64,000 bases of DNA, from assembly GCF_042675645.1 (NCBI RefSeq), contig NZ_JBHTJH010000003.1, positions 184,483 through 248,482 on the forward strand, written 5' to 3'. This DNA comes from Sungkyunkwania multivorans (GTDB taxonomy: Bacteria; Bacteroidota; Bacteroidia; Flavobacteriales; Flavobacteriaceae). Numbering within the stretch: the stretch's first letter is position 1; each line of letters begins with the position of its first letter. Position numbers and translations under genes: made by a program. Below the pieces are notes generated by a model. That model saw only the letters and a list, made by a program, of their open reading frames with translations, was not told the DNA's origin and did not search any database. Of the stretch, positions 1-8,871 are shown in pieces.

Positions 1-1542
1 GTGGTGGTCAGTTACAAGAACGAGAAGGACTACACCACCAATGGGCGTATCTATCTGTTTTATAATGAGCGACAATTTAAGAATGACAATTTTGAATTGA
101 TCGACACTCGTACCTACCATGGCGAGAGAAAGATCGAAGAAGAAATTATCGCTTCCTCATTGGAGAAAGATGATGGTCATAGTATGCTCGCATCTTTGGA
201 AAACAATATCGCGAAATATCAAATTCAACTGCAAGATACCACGCTGCGAAACAACTTGCCACTAACCCTTGAAGAATCCAAGACCAAATACAAAAAATGG
301 AACATCTTGGAGTTTGACGATATGGAACCTGGGGAAGAGCGTAATATCTTTCATACCATCAAGACCACTCCGGAAATGATCAAGGACACCAGTGCCATTG
401 TCACCCTTCGAGGCGTATATGTCCCCGACAGGAACTATGATGACCATAAAGTGAAGGAAATGGAAATGGAAATCGTTACCTCGCACGATCCCAACAAGAT
501 GTCCACAAAAGATGTGTTGCTTAACTACCGATTTGTTCGTTTTAAACGTGTGAACTACAAGATCCGCTTTCAGAACAATGGAGAAGGTCCGGCCAGAACC
601 ATTAGGCTCGAAACGGACATCCCTGATATGTTCGACAAAACTACCTTAGCGGTTGAGGACATGTATCCCAAATGTGAGATATGCCCAGAGGAGGAAGTCA
701 ATTATAGCTGTCTGGACACGATGTTCACTGATAAACAAGCCATTTTCACGTTTAAGAACATATACCTCCCTGGAAGTAATCAAAAGAACGTAAAGGAATA
801 TGATTCTACACAGGGTTTTGTAAAATATAGCATCAAATTTGGGAAGGATTTCCATAAGATAAAGACACGGAGTCGAACAGCCATCATTTTTGACAAGAAC
901 GAACCGATACTCACCAATTACTCCACCACTCGATTCTTGCCTGGAATTTCCATTGGTGCTAAAACGGGGTTCAATCTCTTTCCAGAGGTGGACAATTCTC
1001 GAAGTTACTTCGTTGGCGCCACCATTTCACCCTATAAATCATATCGTGGATACCTACAGGCCGAATTGATGCTGGGTAATCACACTTATGATACCAGAAC
1101 CACGGTTCAGGAAGATGTTATAGGCCCTATCGACACTCCCATTGGTATCTTGGATCGTGTCTTACGAAGAAGAACGTCCAATGCAGAAGTAGAGAAATTC
1201 AATGTCGATATCGTACCTGTTAGCTATCGATACAATCTTAACAAATTCATTGGTGTTGGAGGCGGACCCCAAGTTTCGCTAGATGTCTCCAATAAAAGGA
1301 CCCTGACTTTTAGCGAGGAATATTTCCTTTTTATCAACAATCAGCAAGGCGACCCTATTCCAGAATTATTTGACGAAGGAACTTCCGAAATCTCAGATTC
1401 CTTTAGCGACATCAGGCTTGGCATATTCGCAGATATTACCCTTGGTACTGCCCGCATTGGGCCAAGTGCGGGGATTCGATATGTACAAAATTTCGATTTC
1501 CCAAACCGACAATGGCAATTTTATGCTATCTGGAAATTTTAA
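1..1542 (+). CDS. Large surface protein, C-terminal part: conserved-repeat region plus outer-membrane barrel-like end (5' partial)
   Basis: The frame is open from the first base, so the true start lies upstream; 513 residues are visible. Residues about 120-300 look like a flavobacterial extracellular repeat of the DUF11/conserved-repeat type, with HDPNKMS and RFQNNGEGPA motifs and paired cysteines (PKCEICPEE). From about residue 312 the sequence becomes alternating aromatic and glycine rich and ends in WQFYAIWKF, an aromatic terminus typical of outer-membrane beta-barrel strands. I infer a cell-surface or outer-membrane protein of unknown function. The next gene starts 123 bases downstream. 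No enzymatic motif is visible. The family assignment is tentative because the N-terminus is missing. Confidence 0.7.
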   Translation: MVVSYKNEKDYTTNGRIYLFYNERQFKNDNFELIDTRTYHGERKIEEEIIASSLEKDDGHSMLASLENNIAKYQIQLQDTTLRNNLPLTLEESKTKYKKWNILEFDDMEPGEERNIFHTIKTTPEMIKDTSAIVTLRGVYVPDRNYDDHKVKEMEMEIVTSHDPNKMSTKDVLLNYRFVRFKRVNYKIRFQNNGEGPARTIRLETDIPDMFDKTTLAVEDMYPKCEICPEEEVNYSCLDTMFTDKQAIFTFKNIYLPGSNQKNVKEYDSTQGFVKYSIKFGKDFHKIKTRSRTAIIFDKNEPILTNYSTTRFLPGISIGAKTGFNLFPEVDNSRSYFVGATISPYKSYRGYLQAELMLGNHTYDTRTTVQEDVIGPIDTPIGILDRVLRRRTSNAEVEKFNVDIVPVSYRYNLNKFIGVGGGPQVSLDVSNKRTLTFSEEYFLFINNQQGDPIPELFDEGTSEISDSFSDIRLGIFADITLGTARIGPSAGIRYVQNFDFPNRQWQFYAIWKF

Positions 1543-1665
1543 AATAGCGCTTCCTGCAAGGTTTATGAAACCTTATAGGAATAGTCTCCCCGCTTCATTA
1601 ATAAACAAATAGATATGTTTCTTTATTAAAATATTCAAGGTTAACAAAATCATTATCTTCATAGC

Positions 1666-4311
1666 ATGAGACTACTTCTTCTTGTGATATTTCTTTTCCT
1701 GCATAGTACAGTTCTTTCACAAATCGAAGAAATGAACATAGCAAAGCAGGAAGATGACCTGGCCAAGTATCTCTACGCTGTTCTGGATGAGTTTCAACAA
1801 CACCCTTCGCTGGAAGGCATTGATTTTCTGATTCGCGCAGAACAGAGCCTGTGGCGAAAACCAAAAAATAAAAATGAACTGTTGGCAATGGTGTTCCTAT
1901 GGTGCAATAAGGGCTATTACCAACGACAATTTGGTCAAAGCTTGAAAGCGATATCCTCCTATGAAAAAGCATCGCAATTGTACGATAAAGAACGTTTAGA
2001 AGGATATGACATTATCGAGTTCTGCAAGAAGCCATTGGGTAATCTCTATACCCAGATAGGAGATTACGGACAAGCAGAGAGCACCATCAAACAGTATTTG
2101 CTGCAAGCGGAAAAAGAAAGGAATATTCCGCACATCATTTCAGGAACCAACAACCTTGCTATCGTTTATCAAAGTCGCGGTCAGTTTTCTCTGGCCATCG
2201 ACCTTTTGAATGCTGTGATCGATCGATACCCCAAAAAAGCGGGTGCAAACGGAGATCTGTTCAACAATTTAGCCGTCAATTATATCGCTATCAATGAATA
2301 CGGGAAGGCCGTATCGAATGCTACAAAAGCAGTAGAGATCTACAAAGAGTTCGATTCCACCACTACAAAACTAGTCAACGCCTATAAAAACTTGTCGCTG
2401 GCCAGTGTGCATCAGGGCCGTATGAATAAAGCCGCGGTTTATTTTAATGCGGCTGCCGATATCGCACTTAATAGCCTGGAAATTGCGCCTCGAGAGCTTG
2501 CCAAGATTCGGCTAGAGGAAGCGACCATTCTAATGGCACAAAACCGTCTTGAAGAAGCGAAACAACGTCTTCATAGCGCTTTGAAGATTTTGATTCCAAA
2601 AATAGAAGAAACATTTCCCGACCCGTCTTTGCTGTATCCAGAAACGACCCTAGTGGATATTCTGGACTTTTACGCCCAACTCTTTCGGAATGAGCAAGAA
2701 TACGAGAAGGCACTCCAAGCCTATGACCTTAGCTTCGTCGTAGAAGACCTTCTTCGCGAACAACATGGCTATGAAGCTTCGAAATTCATTCAGCAGATAA
2801 ACAATAGGAATCGAAGTGAGCGATGTATTGCCATCTTGTTTGAATTTCTTAATGAACAAATAGGTTGGGAAGATCGCGCACTACACTATGCCGAAAAGTC
2901 GAAGAGTATCCTATTGCGGGAACAACTATTACGGGATCATACGATAGCGCAACTACGGGATGAGAAGTTGGTTCAAGAAAACATCCTTCTGAGCCAACGA
3001 CTGGCCAACGTGAATAATGCGCTTATACTAGAACAATTGAAAGGGGATATGGCAAATCTATCGCGGATTCAAGAGCTCCTTCAATCCAAAAATGAGGTTG
3101 CGCTTCGCATAAAGGAATTCAATGAAACGCTTCGGTCAGAATTCCCTTCGATGAAGGATCAATTCGATATAAGCCAACTAAAGACCAAAATCAAGGAGGA
3201 CGACCTGATCTTTATCGAGTACTTCTTTGGAAGAGATGCTATTTATCAATTTGTTGTTGACGAGCGAATGACCCGCATTCAAAAAATTGAACGAACGGCT
3301 GAGCTTGAACATAACTTACAACAATTCATTCGGTATTTTGACAAGGCCTCGAATATCACCAATGATATTGTAGGTTTTAAGAATGCATCCTTCAGTATTT
3401 ACAAGCAATTGCTCGTCAATAGCTTTACTAATAAGCATAAACTAATAATTATACCCGACGGTATACTTAGTTTTATTCCTTTTGAAGTGTTGCTGACCCA
3501 AGTTACCGATGAGCTTCAATTTGAAGCGCTGCCTTACATCCTAAAAGAGCACCAAATTATCTACAACTATTCTGCAAACTTCTATCTAGATGAAGCCAAG
3601 GGACGCGTAAATAAAGATGAAGTACTGGGCGTCTTTCCTGTATTCGAAAATACCAATCAGCCACTTATGCATTCATTGAATGAAGCAAAAATGATCGCCA
3701 ATGAAATGCATGGACGCTTTCTAAGACGAGAAGAAGCCTCGAAGCAACACTTTGAACGCCTTGCGAGATCCTTTGATATTTTGCATCTCTCCACCCATGC
3801 CAACGCCGGTAGCAACAGCATCCCAGCTTCGATACAGTTCTTTGACCAAACTTTGCTTTTACCCGAGCTACAGGCAATTGAGATGAACCCAAAACTTGTT
3901 GTTCTGAGTGCCTGTGAAACAGGCATAGGCAAATTGGAAAAAGGCGAGGGACCGATGAGCATTGCCCGAGGATTTAAAGCCAGCGGTGCTGAGAATTTAC
4001 TGTTCTCCCTATGGAAGGTGAACGATATGACCACTGCGCAATGGATGGGCAAATTCTACCGTTCGTATGCAAGGAGTCACTCCGCGAACAGCTCTGCACA
4101 TCAGAGTAAACTGGCCTATCTATCGGATGAGACGATTTCAAATGCCAAGAAGTCTCCCTATTACTGGGGCAGTTTCGTTTTCTACGGACAGATCGAACCA
4201 CAAAACAACAAACTTATTTGGGTGATATCATTAGGTATAATTTTAATTATGGTAATTTTATGGCTGATCAGCAATAAAAATGGCTTCGCTTCGAAAGTTT
4301 TTAAAAGATAA
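1666..4311 (+). CDS. TPR-CHAT domain protein with C-terminal membrane anchor
   Basis: This 881-residue protein begins with a hydrophobic segment (LLLLVIFLFLHS) that looks like a signal peptide. Helical tetratricopeptide-like repeats follow (about 60-390), with the LGNLYTQIGDY and LAVNYIAINEYGKA pattern, then a coiled region. A CHAT (caspase HetF associated with TPR) peptidase domain spans about 580-840. The predicted catalytic pair is visible: His711 in LHLSTHA and Cys750 in LSACETG. A transmembrane helix follows at about 849-870 (LIWVISLGIILIMVILWLI), with a short basic tail. CHAT proteases of clan CD act as caspase-like switches in bacteria. The signal peptide, TPR and CHAT region with a terminal helix imply that the enzyme faces the periplasm. 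The next gene overlaps its 3' end by 32 bases, implying co-expression. The substrate is unknown. Confidence 0.88.
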   Translation: MRLLLLVIFLFLHSTVLSQIEEMNIAKQEDDLAKYLYAVLDEFQQHPSLEGIDFLIRAEQSLWRKPKNKNELLAMVFLWCNKGYYQRQFGQSLKAISSYEKASQLYDKERLEGYDIIEFCKKPLGNLYTQIGDYGQAESTIKQYLLQAEKERNIPHIISGTNNLAIVYQSRGQFSLAIDLLNAVIDRYPKKAGANGDLFNNLAVNYIAINEYGKAVSNATKAVEIYKEFDSTTTKLVNAYKNLSLASVHQGRMNKAAVYFNAAADIALNSLEIAPRELAKIRLEEATILMAQNRLEEAKQRLHSALKILIPKIEETFPDPSLLYPETTLVDILDFYAQLFRNEQEYEKALQAYDLSFVVEDLLREQHGYEASKFIQQINNRNRSERCIAILFEFLNEQIGWEDRALHYAEKSKSILLREQLLRDHTIAQLRDEKLVQENILLSQRLANVNNALILEQLKGDMANLSRIQELLQSKNEVALRIKEFNETLRSEFPSMKDQFDISQLKTKIKEDDLIFIEYFFGRDAIYQFVVDERMTRIQKIERTAELEHNLQQFIRYFDKASNITNDIVGFKNASFSIYKQLLVNSFTNKHKLIIIPDGILSFIPFEVLLTQVTDELQFEALPYILKEHQIIYNYSANFYLDEAKGRVNKDEVLGVFPVFENTNQPLMHSLNEAKMIANEMHGRFLRREEASKQHFERLARSFDILHLSTHANAGSNSIPASIQFFDQTLLLPELQAIEMNPKLVVLSACETGIGKLEKGEGPMSIARGFKASGAENLLFSLWKVNDMTTAQWMGKFYRSYARSHSANSSAHQSKLAYLSDETISNAKKSPYYWGSFVFYGQIEPQNNKLIWVISLGIILIMVILWLISNKNGFASKVFKR

Positions 4312-4726
4312 ACGATACATCCGAATTCCTCTAAAAAGAATCAATACCAATCATTATGAGATGATTGCCGAGATCAATGATATTAAAGGACGATTTATAT
4401 TGGATACGGGTGCATCAGGCACCTGCGTAGGAATTGGGGCCGCAAAGAAATTTGGTCTTCATTTAAACGCCAAAGATAGCACTATTAAAGCTGCTGGGGC
4501 GGGAGGTGTTGGTCTCGAAACGATGATCGCCAAAGGAAACAGCATTCATATCGGCACTTGGAAGCGTAAAAGGTTCGATATCATTCTGTTTGATATGATA
4601 CATGTAAATACGGCATTGGTGGAGCACAATGCCACACCTGTTGACGGTATCATCGGAGCCGATATTTTGAGGAAGGCAAAGGCCGTCATCGATTATGACA
4701 AGAGTTGTCTTTATTTAAAAAGGTGA
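4280..4726 (+). CDS. Retropepsin-like aspartyl protease
   Basis: This 148-residue protein contains the single-domain aspartic protease signature FILDTGASGTCVG, with catalytic Asp42 in DTGA. A second characteristic region near the end, DGIIGADILRKAKAVIDY, matches the hydrophobic-hydrophobic-Gly element of retropepsins. One such domain is half a pepsin, so the active form should be a homodimer. The ATG at 4280 lies inside the 3' end of the TPR-CHAT gene in another frame (32-base overlap), indicating translational coupling. No signal peptide is evident, so it may be cytoplasmic; flavobacterial proteins of this type are often annotated as clan AA or retropepsin-like. Whether it and the CHAT protein act in one pathway is inference from the overlap. 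Confidence 0.85.
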   Translation: MASLRKFLKDKRYIRIPLKRINTNHYEMIAEINDIKGRFILDTGASGTCVGIGAAKKFGLHLNAKDSTIKAAGAGGVGLETMIAKGNSIHIGTWKRKRFDIILFDMIHVNTALVEHNATPVDGIIGADILRKAKAVIDYDKSCLYLKR

Positions 4727-4852
4727 TGACCGATCTGTTTCAAAATATATCTTTCTGCAAAAGCTATGATAGACTATTTAAGTATTCATCCTAATCCTAA
4801 AGGTTATTTTTATTCGTATCACTATTAACCAACTTTCTTTAACCGAATCATC

Positions 4853-7800
4853 ATGAAACCATTCTACAGTAGCATCTTCTTATCATTTTTGATGTTCACC
4901 CTTTTCTCTTCAGTTAGCGTTGCGCAAAACGGATCATCTTTATGGAAAAAATCTAGCTATGAGATGGCCACGAAAGGGAACTTATCGCTTAGGAAAACCC
5001 TGCCCAATAAAGCCATCTACTACGAATTAGATGTCGTTAGATTAAAACAAATACTGCAAAGAGCGCCCAAGCGATCCTATAAAACAGTACTTTCTGGTAT
5101 TTTGGTTGACTTTCCAAATGTAGCAGGATCGTTAGAAAAATATGAGGTGATGGAGGCTTCGATCATGGAAACTGCCCTCCAAGAAAAGCATCCAGAAATA
5201 CGGTCCTACGTAGGTCAAAGCATTACAGACCGGTCAACATTAATTCGATTCAGTTTAACTCCTCAGGGTTTACATTTAATGAAACTATTACCTGGAACCA
5301 GCGCGGAGTACATCGACCCCTATTCAAAATCAGCAACTACGAATCACTATATCGTCTATGCAAAAAAGGATCTTCCTCAGTTTGATGAAGAATTCATATG
5401 CCATGTGATAGACCCGATCATTGCTTCAGAAAAAAGCGCGGCCAATAAAATGCAACGCAATGCAGACGATGGTCGGCTCCGCGATTTCAGACTCGCCATT
5501 GCCAGTACTATTGAATACTCTGCCTTTCATGTGAATGCTGCAAACCTACAGAGTGGTACGCTGGCACAGAAGAAAGCAGCCGTGTTGGCTGCCATGAACG
5601 TAACCATGACGAGAGTAAATGGTATCTATGAAAGAGATCTGTCGATCACGATGAGTATTATCGCCAATAATGAGGATATTATCTTTATCGACTCTGATAA
5701 TTTTAATAACAACGATGCCAACGTTCTTATTGGTCAGAGTCAAACAGTGATAGATAATATAATAGGAAATGCCAATTACGATATTGGTCATACGTTCAGC
5801 ACGGGAGGTGGCGGCTTAGCTACGCTAAATTCTCCTTGTGTTGCTGGCTCAAAGGCAAGAGGTATCACTGGACTCTCATTTCCTGTTGGCGACGTTTTCG
5901 ATGTTGATTTTGTAGCACATGAAATGGGGCATCAATATGGCGCTCCTCACACCTTTAATGGAAACGAAGCCAATTGTGCTGGCGGCAATAGAACGGCTTC
6001 TAATGCTTATGAACCGGGCAGTGGTACTACGATCATGGCCTATGCAGGTATATGTGGCTCGCAGAATGTGCAGTCTAACAGTGATGCCTATTTTCATCAG
6101 AAAAGTCTTCAGGTCATTTGGGACAATGTCTCTACTGGCAATAGTACTTGTGGCGATCAGACGGTTACTGGAAATATCGCACCAACCTCCGAGGCAGGTC
6201 CCTCTTTTACGATCCCTGCGTTGACCCCTTACAAATTAACCGGGTCCTCAACAGATATGGATGGCACCGGATCACATACCTACACTTGGGAGCAATATGA
6301 TCTGGGGCCTTCGGGCGTACCCACTGAGACGACTTCGGCCGGACCTTTGGTACGTACGTTTGAAGGCACTTCAGACCCTGTAAGATACATCCCGAGACTA
6401 CCAGACATTATCTCGAACGGAGGTATTTCAACAACATGGGAAAAACTAGCAGCTGTCTCCAGAGATCTCAACTTTAGACTAACAGTTAGAGATAATGATC
6501 CTCGTGGAGGACAAACTGCCGTCGACCAGATGACGGTCACTGTCGATGAAAATTCAGGACCCTTTGCGGTCACTTCCCAAACATCGAACGTCGTATACGA
6601 TGGCGATTCGGTCCAAACGATCACTTGGGATGTTGCAGGCACCAACGCCGGGGTGGTCAATGCAACTGGCGTGAATATCTTAATGTCCGATGACGGTGGA
6701 AATACGTTTCCGTACATACTAGCCTCTGATGTATCTAACGATGGGTCTCATGATGTGGTGATACCCAACATCAACACCACCGAAGCAAGAATTTGGGTGG
6801 AAGGCGCCGGAAACATTTTCTTTGCCGTAAACAACAGTGATTTTACGATCAATCAGGTTGCAGCTTTCGAACTGATCTTTTCCAATACCGAGGATATTAT
6901 CTGTCAACCACAGGATGCAACATATACCTTTACCTATAACACAGTGAATGGCTTTAGCGACACCACCGTTTTTTCTGCCACAGGTATCCCAACGGGTGCA
7001 AATGTGAGTTTCAGCCCTCCCTCGGCTTCTTTGAATAATACCACAGTGACAATGACCGTAAGCAATACGGCGGCAGCCGCTTCAGGATCATATCCAATAA
7101 CGGTACAAGCACAAGCACCCTCGCTAACAAAAACACAAGAATTGAGTCTTGCTGTTCTCAATTCTAATTTTGACATCTTAAACCTCAGCTCGCCAGCTGA
7201 TGGGGCCATAGATATAGAGACAAGCGCTACTCTTTTATGGGATATGGACCCTCTAGCTACGGGATATGATATAGAAATCGCTACAGACAATAGCTTCAGC
7301 ACTATTGTAGAAAGTAATTCTACCGTTGGCACCAACTATACGGCATCTTCATTATTAACCGACACACAGTACTTCTGGCGCGTAAGAGCCACCAATCCTT
7401 GTGATCAAGGAGCCTTTTCTACACCAAGGAGTTTCACTACGGTGGTGTTTGGCTGTGGTGACTTTGCCGCCATTGACACACCCATAAATATTACAACTGT
7501 TGGGAACCAGACCTATACCAGTGTAGCCATTGTATCAGATGTCCCTACAAATTTTAGAATAATCGATGTGAATGTTACCATTGACATTTCTCATACATGG
7601 AATGACGACTTGGACATATTTCTCATAGATCCCAATGGCACAAGAGTAGAACTTTCTACCGATAATGGGGAACGCGGAGATGATTATACCAATGTGACCT
7701 TTGATAATGAATCGACCAATATTTTACCTACAAATGAAACAAATATTACAGGAACCTTCGCTCCGGAAGGGGATCTATCGGTACTTTATGGCAGCGACTT

Positions 7801-8647
7801 CATCAATGGAAATTGGGTTTTGGAAGTCACGGATGACACTGCCCAGGACGGGGGAAGCATCAATAGCTTCTCGGTAGAGATATGCGCCGAGGCAGATACG
7901 GATAATGATGGAGTCGTAGATAGTCTTGACAATTGTCCTACCGTTGCCAATCCAGGACAAGAAGATGCAAATTCCGACGGTGTTGGTGATGCGTGTGCTA
8001 CGGCCGTGATTGCTGCAAATATTTATCTGGAAGGAGCCTCGAAGAACTCAACGGATACGCTTATGACCAACGACCTTAGCAGTATTCTACCGACCACCTC
8101 TCCTTATTCTGACGGAGCCACGGCGAACGCCACGGTCTTTGCCGTGAGCGGCAACGATGCCATTGTCGATTGGGTCTGGATAGAACTTCGGAGTGCTTCA
8201 GACAATAGTGTACTTATCGATGGTAGGTCTGCCTTATTACAGCGAGATGGCGACGTAGTTGATATGGATGGAATCTCAGCCATCACCTTTAACCAGACGG
8301 CAGGTGATTATTTTGTGGTCATTGACCATCGAAATCACATTCCTATCATTTCGACGAATACTATCTTTTTAGATACTAGCCCAAAAGATCTCGATCTATC
8401 CACCAGTCCTACGACTGTTCTTGGAGGCGCCAATGCCGTTACACTTACAAGTACTGGAAAATACGCCTTGATCGCTGGTGATTATGATGGTAACGGGCAG
8501 GCTCAGAACACCGATGTCTCAGGTATGAGACCTCAACTGGGTAACGCCGGATACAATGCTGCTGACCTTGATATGAATGGACAAGTACAACTTACCGATA
8601 TCAACAATGTCTTAAGACCCAACATTGGTAAAGGACAACAGTTCTAA
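4853..8647 (+). CDS. Secreted reprolysin-like zinc metallopeptidase with FnIII, P domain, TSP3 and dockerin-like tail
   Basis: This 1264-residue protein has a signal peptide (to about residue 25, cleaved after VAQN or nearby). An M12B/reprolysin-like catalytic domain follows, with the zinc motif HEMGHQYGAPH at 356-366 and a downstream Met-turn region (IMAYAGICG). Next come Ig/PKD-like regions, a fibronectin III-like domain (about 776-863, ending FWRVRATNPC), a proprotein-convertase P domain (about 868-1010), one thrombospondin type 3 calcium repeat (about 1014-1047) and a C-terminal module. The tail has two EF-hand/dockerin-like loops (DYDGNGQAQNTD and DLDMNGQVQLTD) and ends LRPNIGKGQQF. The protein should be exported to the surface or medium. 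It is a tandem paralogue of the gene at 8872 and shares its architecture and tail. Confidence 0.9.
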   Translation: MKPFYSSIFLSFLMFTLFSSVSVAQNGSSLWKKSSYEMATKGNLSLRKTLPNKAIYYELDVVRLKQILQRAPKRSYKTVLSGILVDFPNVAGSLEKYEVMEASIMETALQEKHPEIRSYVGQSITDRSTLIRFSLTPQGLHLMKLLPGTSAEYIDPYSKSATTNHYIVYAKKDLPQFDEEFICHVIDPIIASEKSAANKMQRNADDGRLRDFRLAIASTIEYSAFHVNAANLQSGTLAQKKAAVLAAMNVTMTRVNGIYERDLSITMSIIANNEDIIFIDSDNFNNNDANVLIGQSQTVIDNIIGNANYDIGHTFSTGGGGLATLNSPCVAGSKARGITGLSFPVGDVFDVDFVAHEMGHQYGAPHTFNGNEANCAGGNRTASNAYEPGSGTTIMAYAGICGSQNVQSNSDAYFHQKSLQVIWDNVSTGNSTCGDQTVTGNIAPTSEAGPSFTIPALTPYKLTGSSTDMDGTGSHTYTWEQYDLGPSGVPTETTSAGPLVRTFEGTSDPVRYIPRLPDIISNGGISTTWEKLAAVSRDLNFRLTVRDNDPRGGQTAVDQMTVTVDENSGPFAVTSQTSNVVYDGDSVQTITWDVAGTNAGVVNATGVNILMSDDGGNTFPYILASDVSNDGSHDVVIPNINTTEARIWVEGAGNIFFAVNNSDFTINQVAAFELIFSNTEDIICQPQDATYTFTYNTVNGFSDTTVFSATGIPTGANVSFSPPSASLNNTTVTMTVSNTAAAASGSYPITVQAQAPSLTKTQELSLAVLNSNFDILNLSSPADGAIDIETSATLLWDMDPLATGYDIEIATDNSFSTIVESNSTVGTNYTASSLLTDTQYFWRVRATNPCDQGAFSTPRSFTTVVFGCGDFAAIDTPINITTVGNQTYTSVAIVSDVPTNFRIIDVNVTIDISHTWNDDLDIFLIDPNGTRVELSTDNGERGDDYTNVTFDNESTNILPTNETNITGTFAPEGDLSVLYGSDFINGNWVLEVTDDTAQDGGSINSFSVEICAEADTDNDGVVDSLDNCPTVANPGQEDANSDGVGDACATAVIAANIYLEGASKNSTDTLMTNDLSSILPTTSPYSDGATANATVFAVSGNDAIVDWVWIELRSASDNSVLIDGRSALLQRDGDVVDMDGISAITFNQTAGDYFVVIDHRNHIPIISTNTIFLDTSPKDLDLSTSPTTVLGGANAVTLTSTGKYALIAGDYDGNGQAQNTDVSGMRPQLGNAGYNAADLDMNGQVQLTDINNVLRPNIGKGQQF

Positions 8648-8675
8648 ACTTCTAGAATAATACCTTTTGAACTAT

Positions 8676-8703
8676 AGCTAGGCTTGATACGCCTAGCTTT
8701 TTT
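8676..8703 (+). terminator. Rho-independent terminator after the first metallopeptidase gene
   Basis: A perfect 8-bp stem (AGCTAGGC at 8676-8683 with GCCTAGCT at 8691-8698) encloses a 7-base loop and runs into six T residues. It lies 28 bases after the stop codon and separates the two tandem metallopeptidase genes into independent transcription units. Confidence 0.88.
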
Positions 8704-8821
8704 ATGCGATAGTTTCCCACAGAAAATTGACGATTTCGTAATTTTTATTGATGGACAACTACAAGATATGCCATTTTACAACAAAATCTCTATATAATTT
8801 TCAGTTTTTGTCCAAAAAAAG

Positions 8822-8829
8822 TACATTTG
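8822..8829 (+). promoter_or_regulatory. Candidate -7 promoter box for the second metallopeptidase gene
   Basis: TACATTTG matches the Bacteroidota -7 consensus TAnnTTTG, 42 bases before the ATG at 8872 and beyond the terminator of the preceding gene. A TTTG lies upstream at 8807-8810 but only 11 bases away, closer than the usual spacing, so the -33 element is unclear. Confidence 0.5.
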
Positions 8830-8871
8830 GCAAATTCAGAAATTCCCTGGAAAAATTTAGAAGATTAACCT

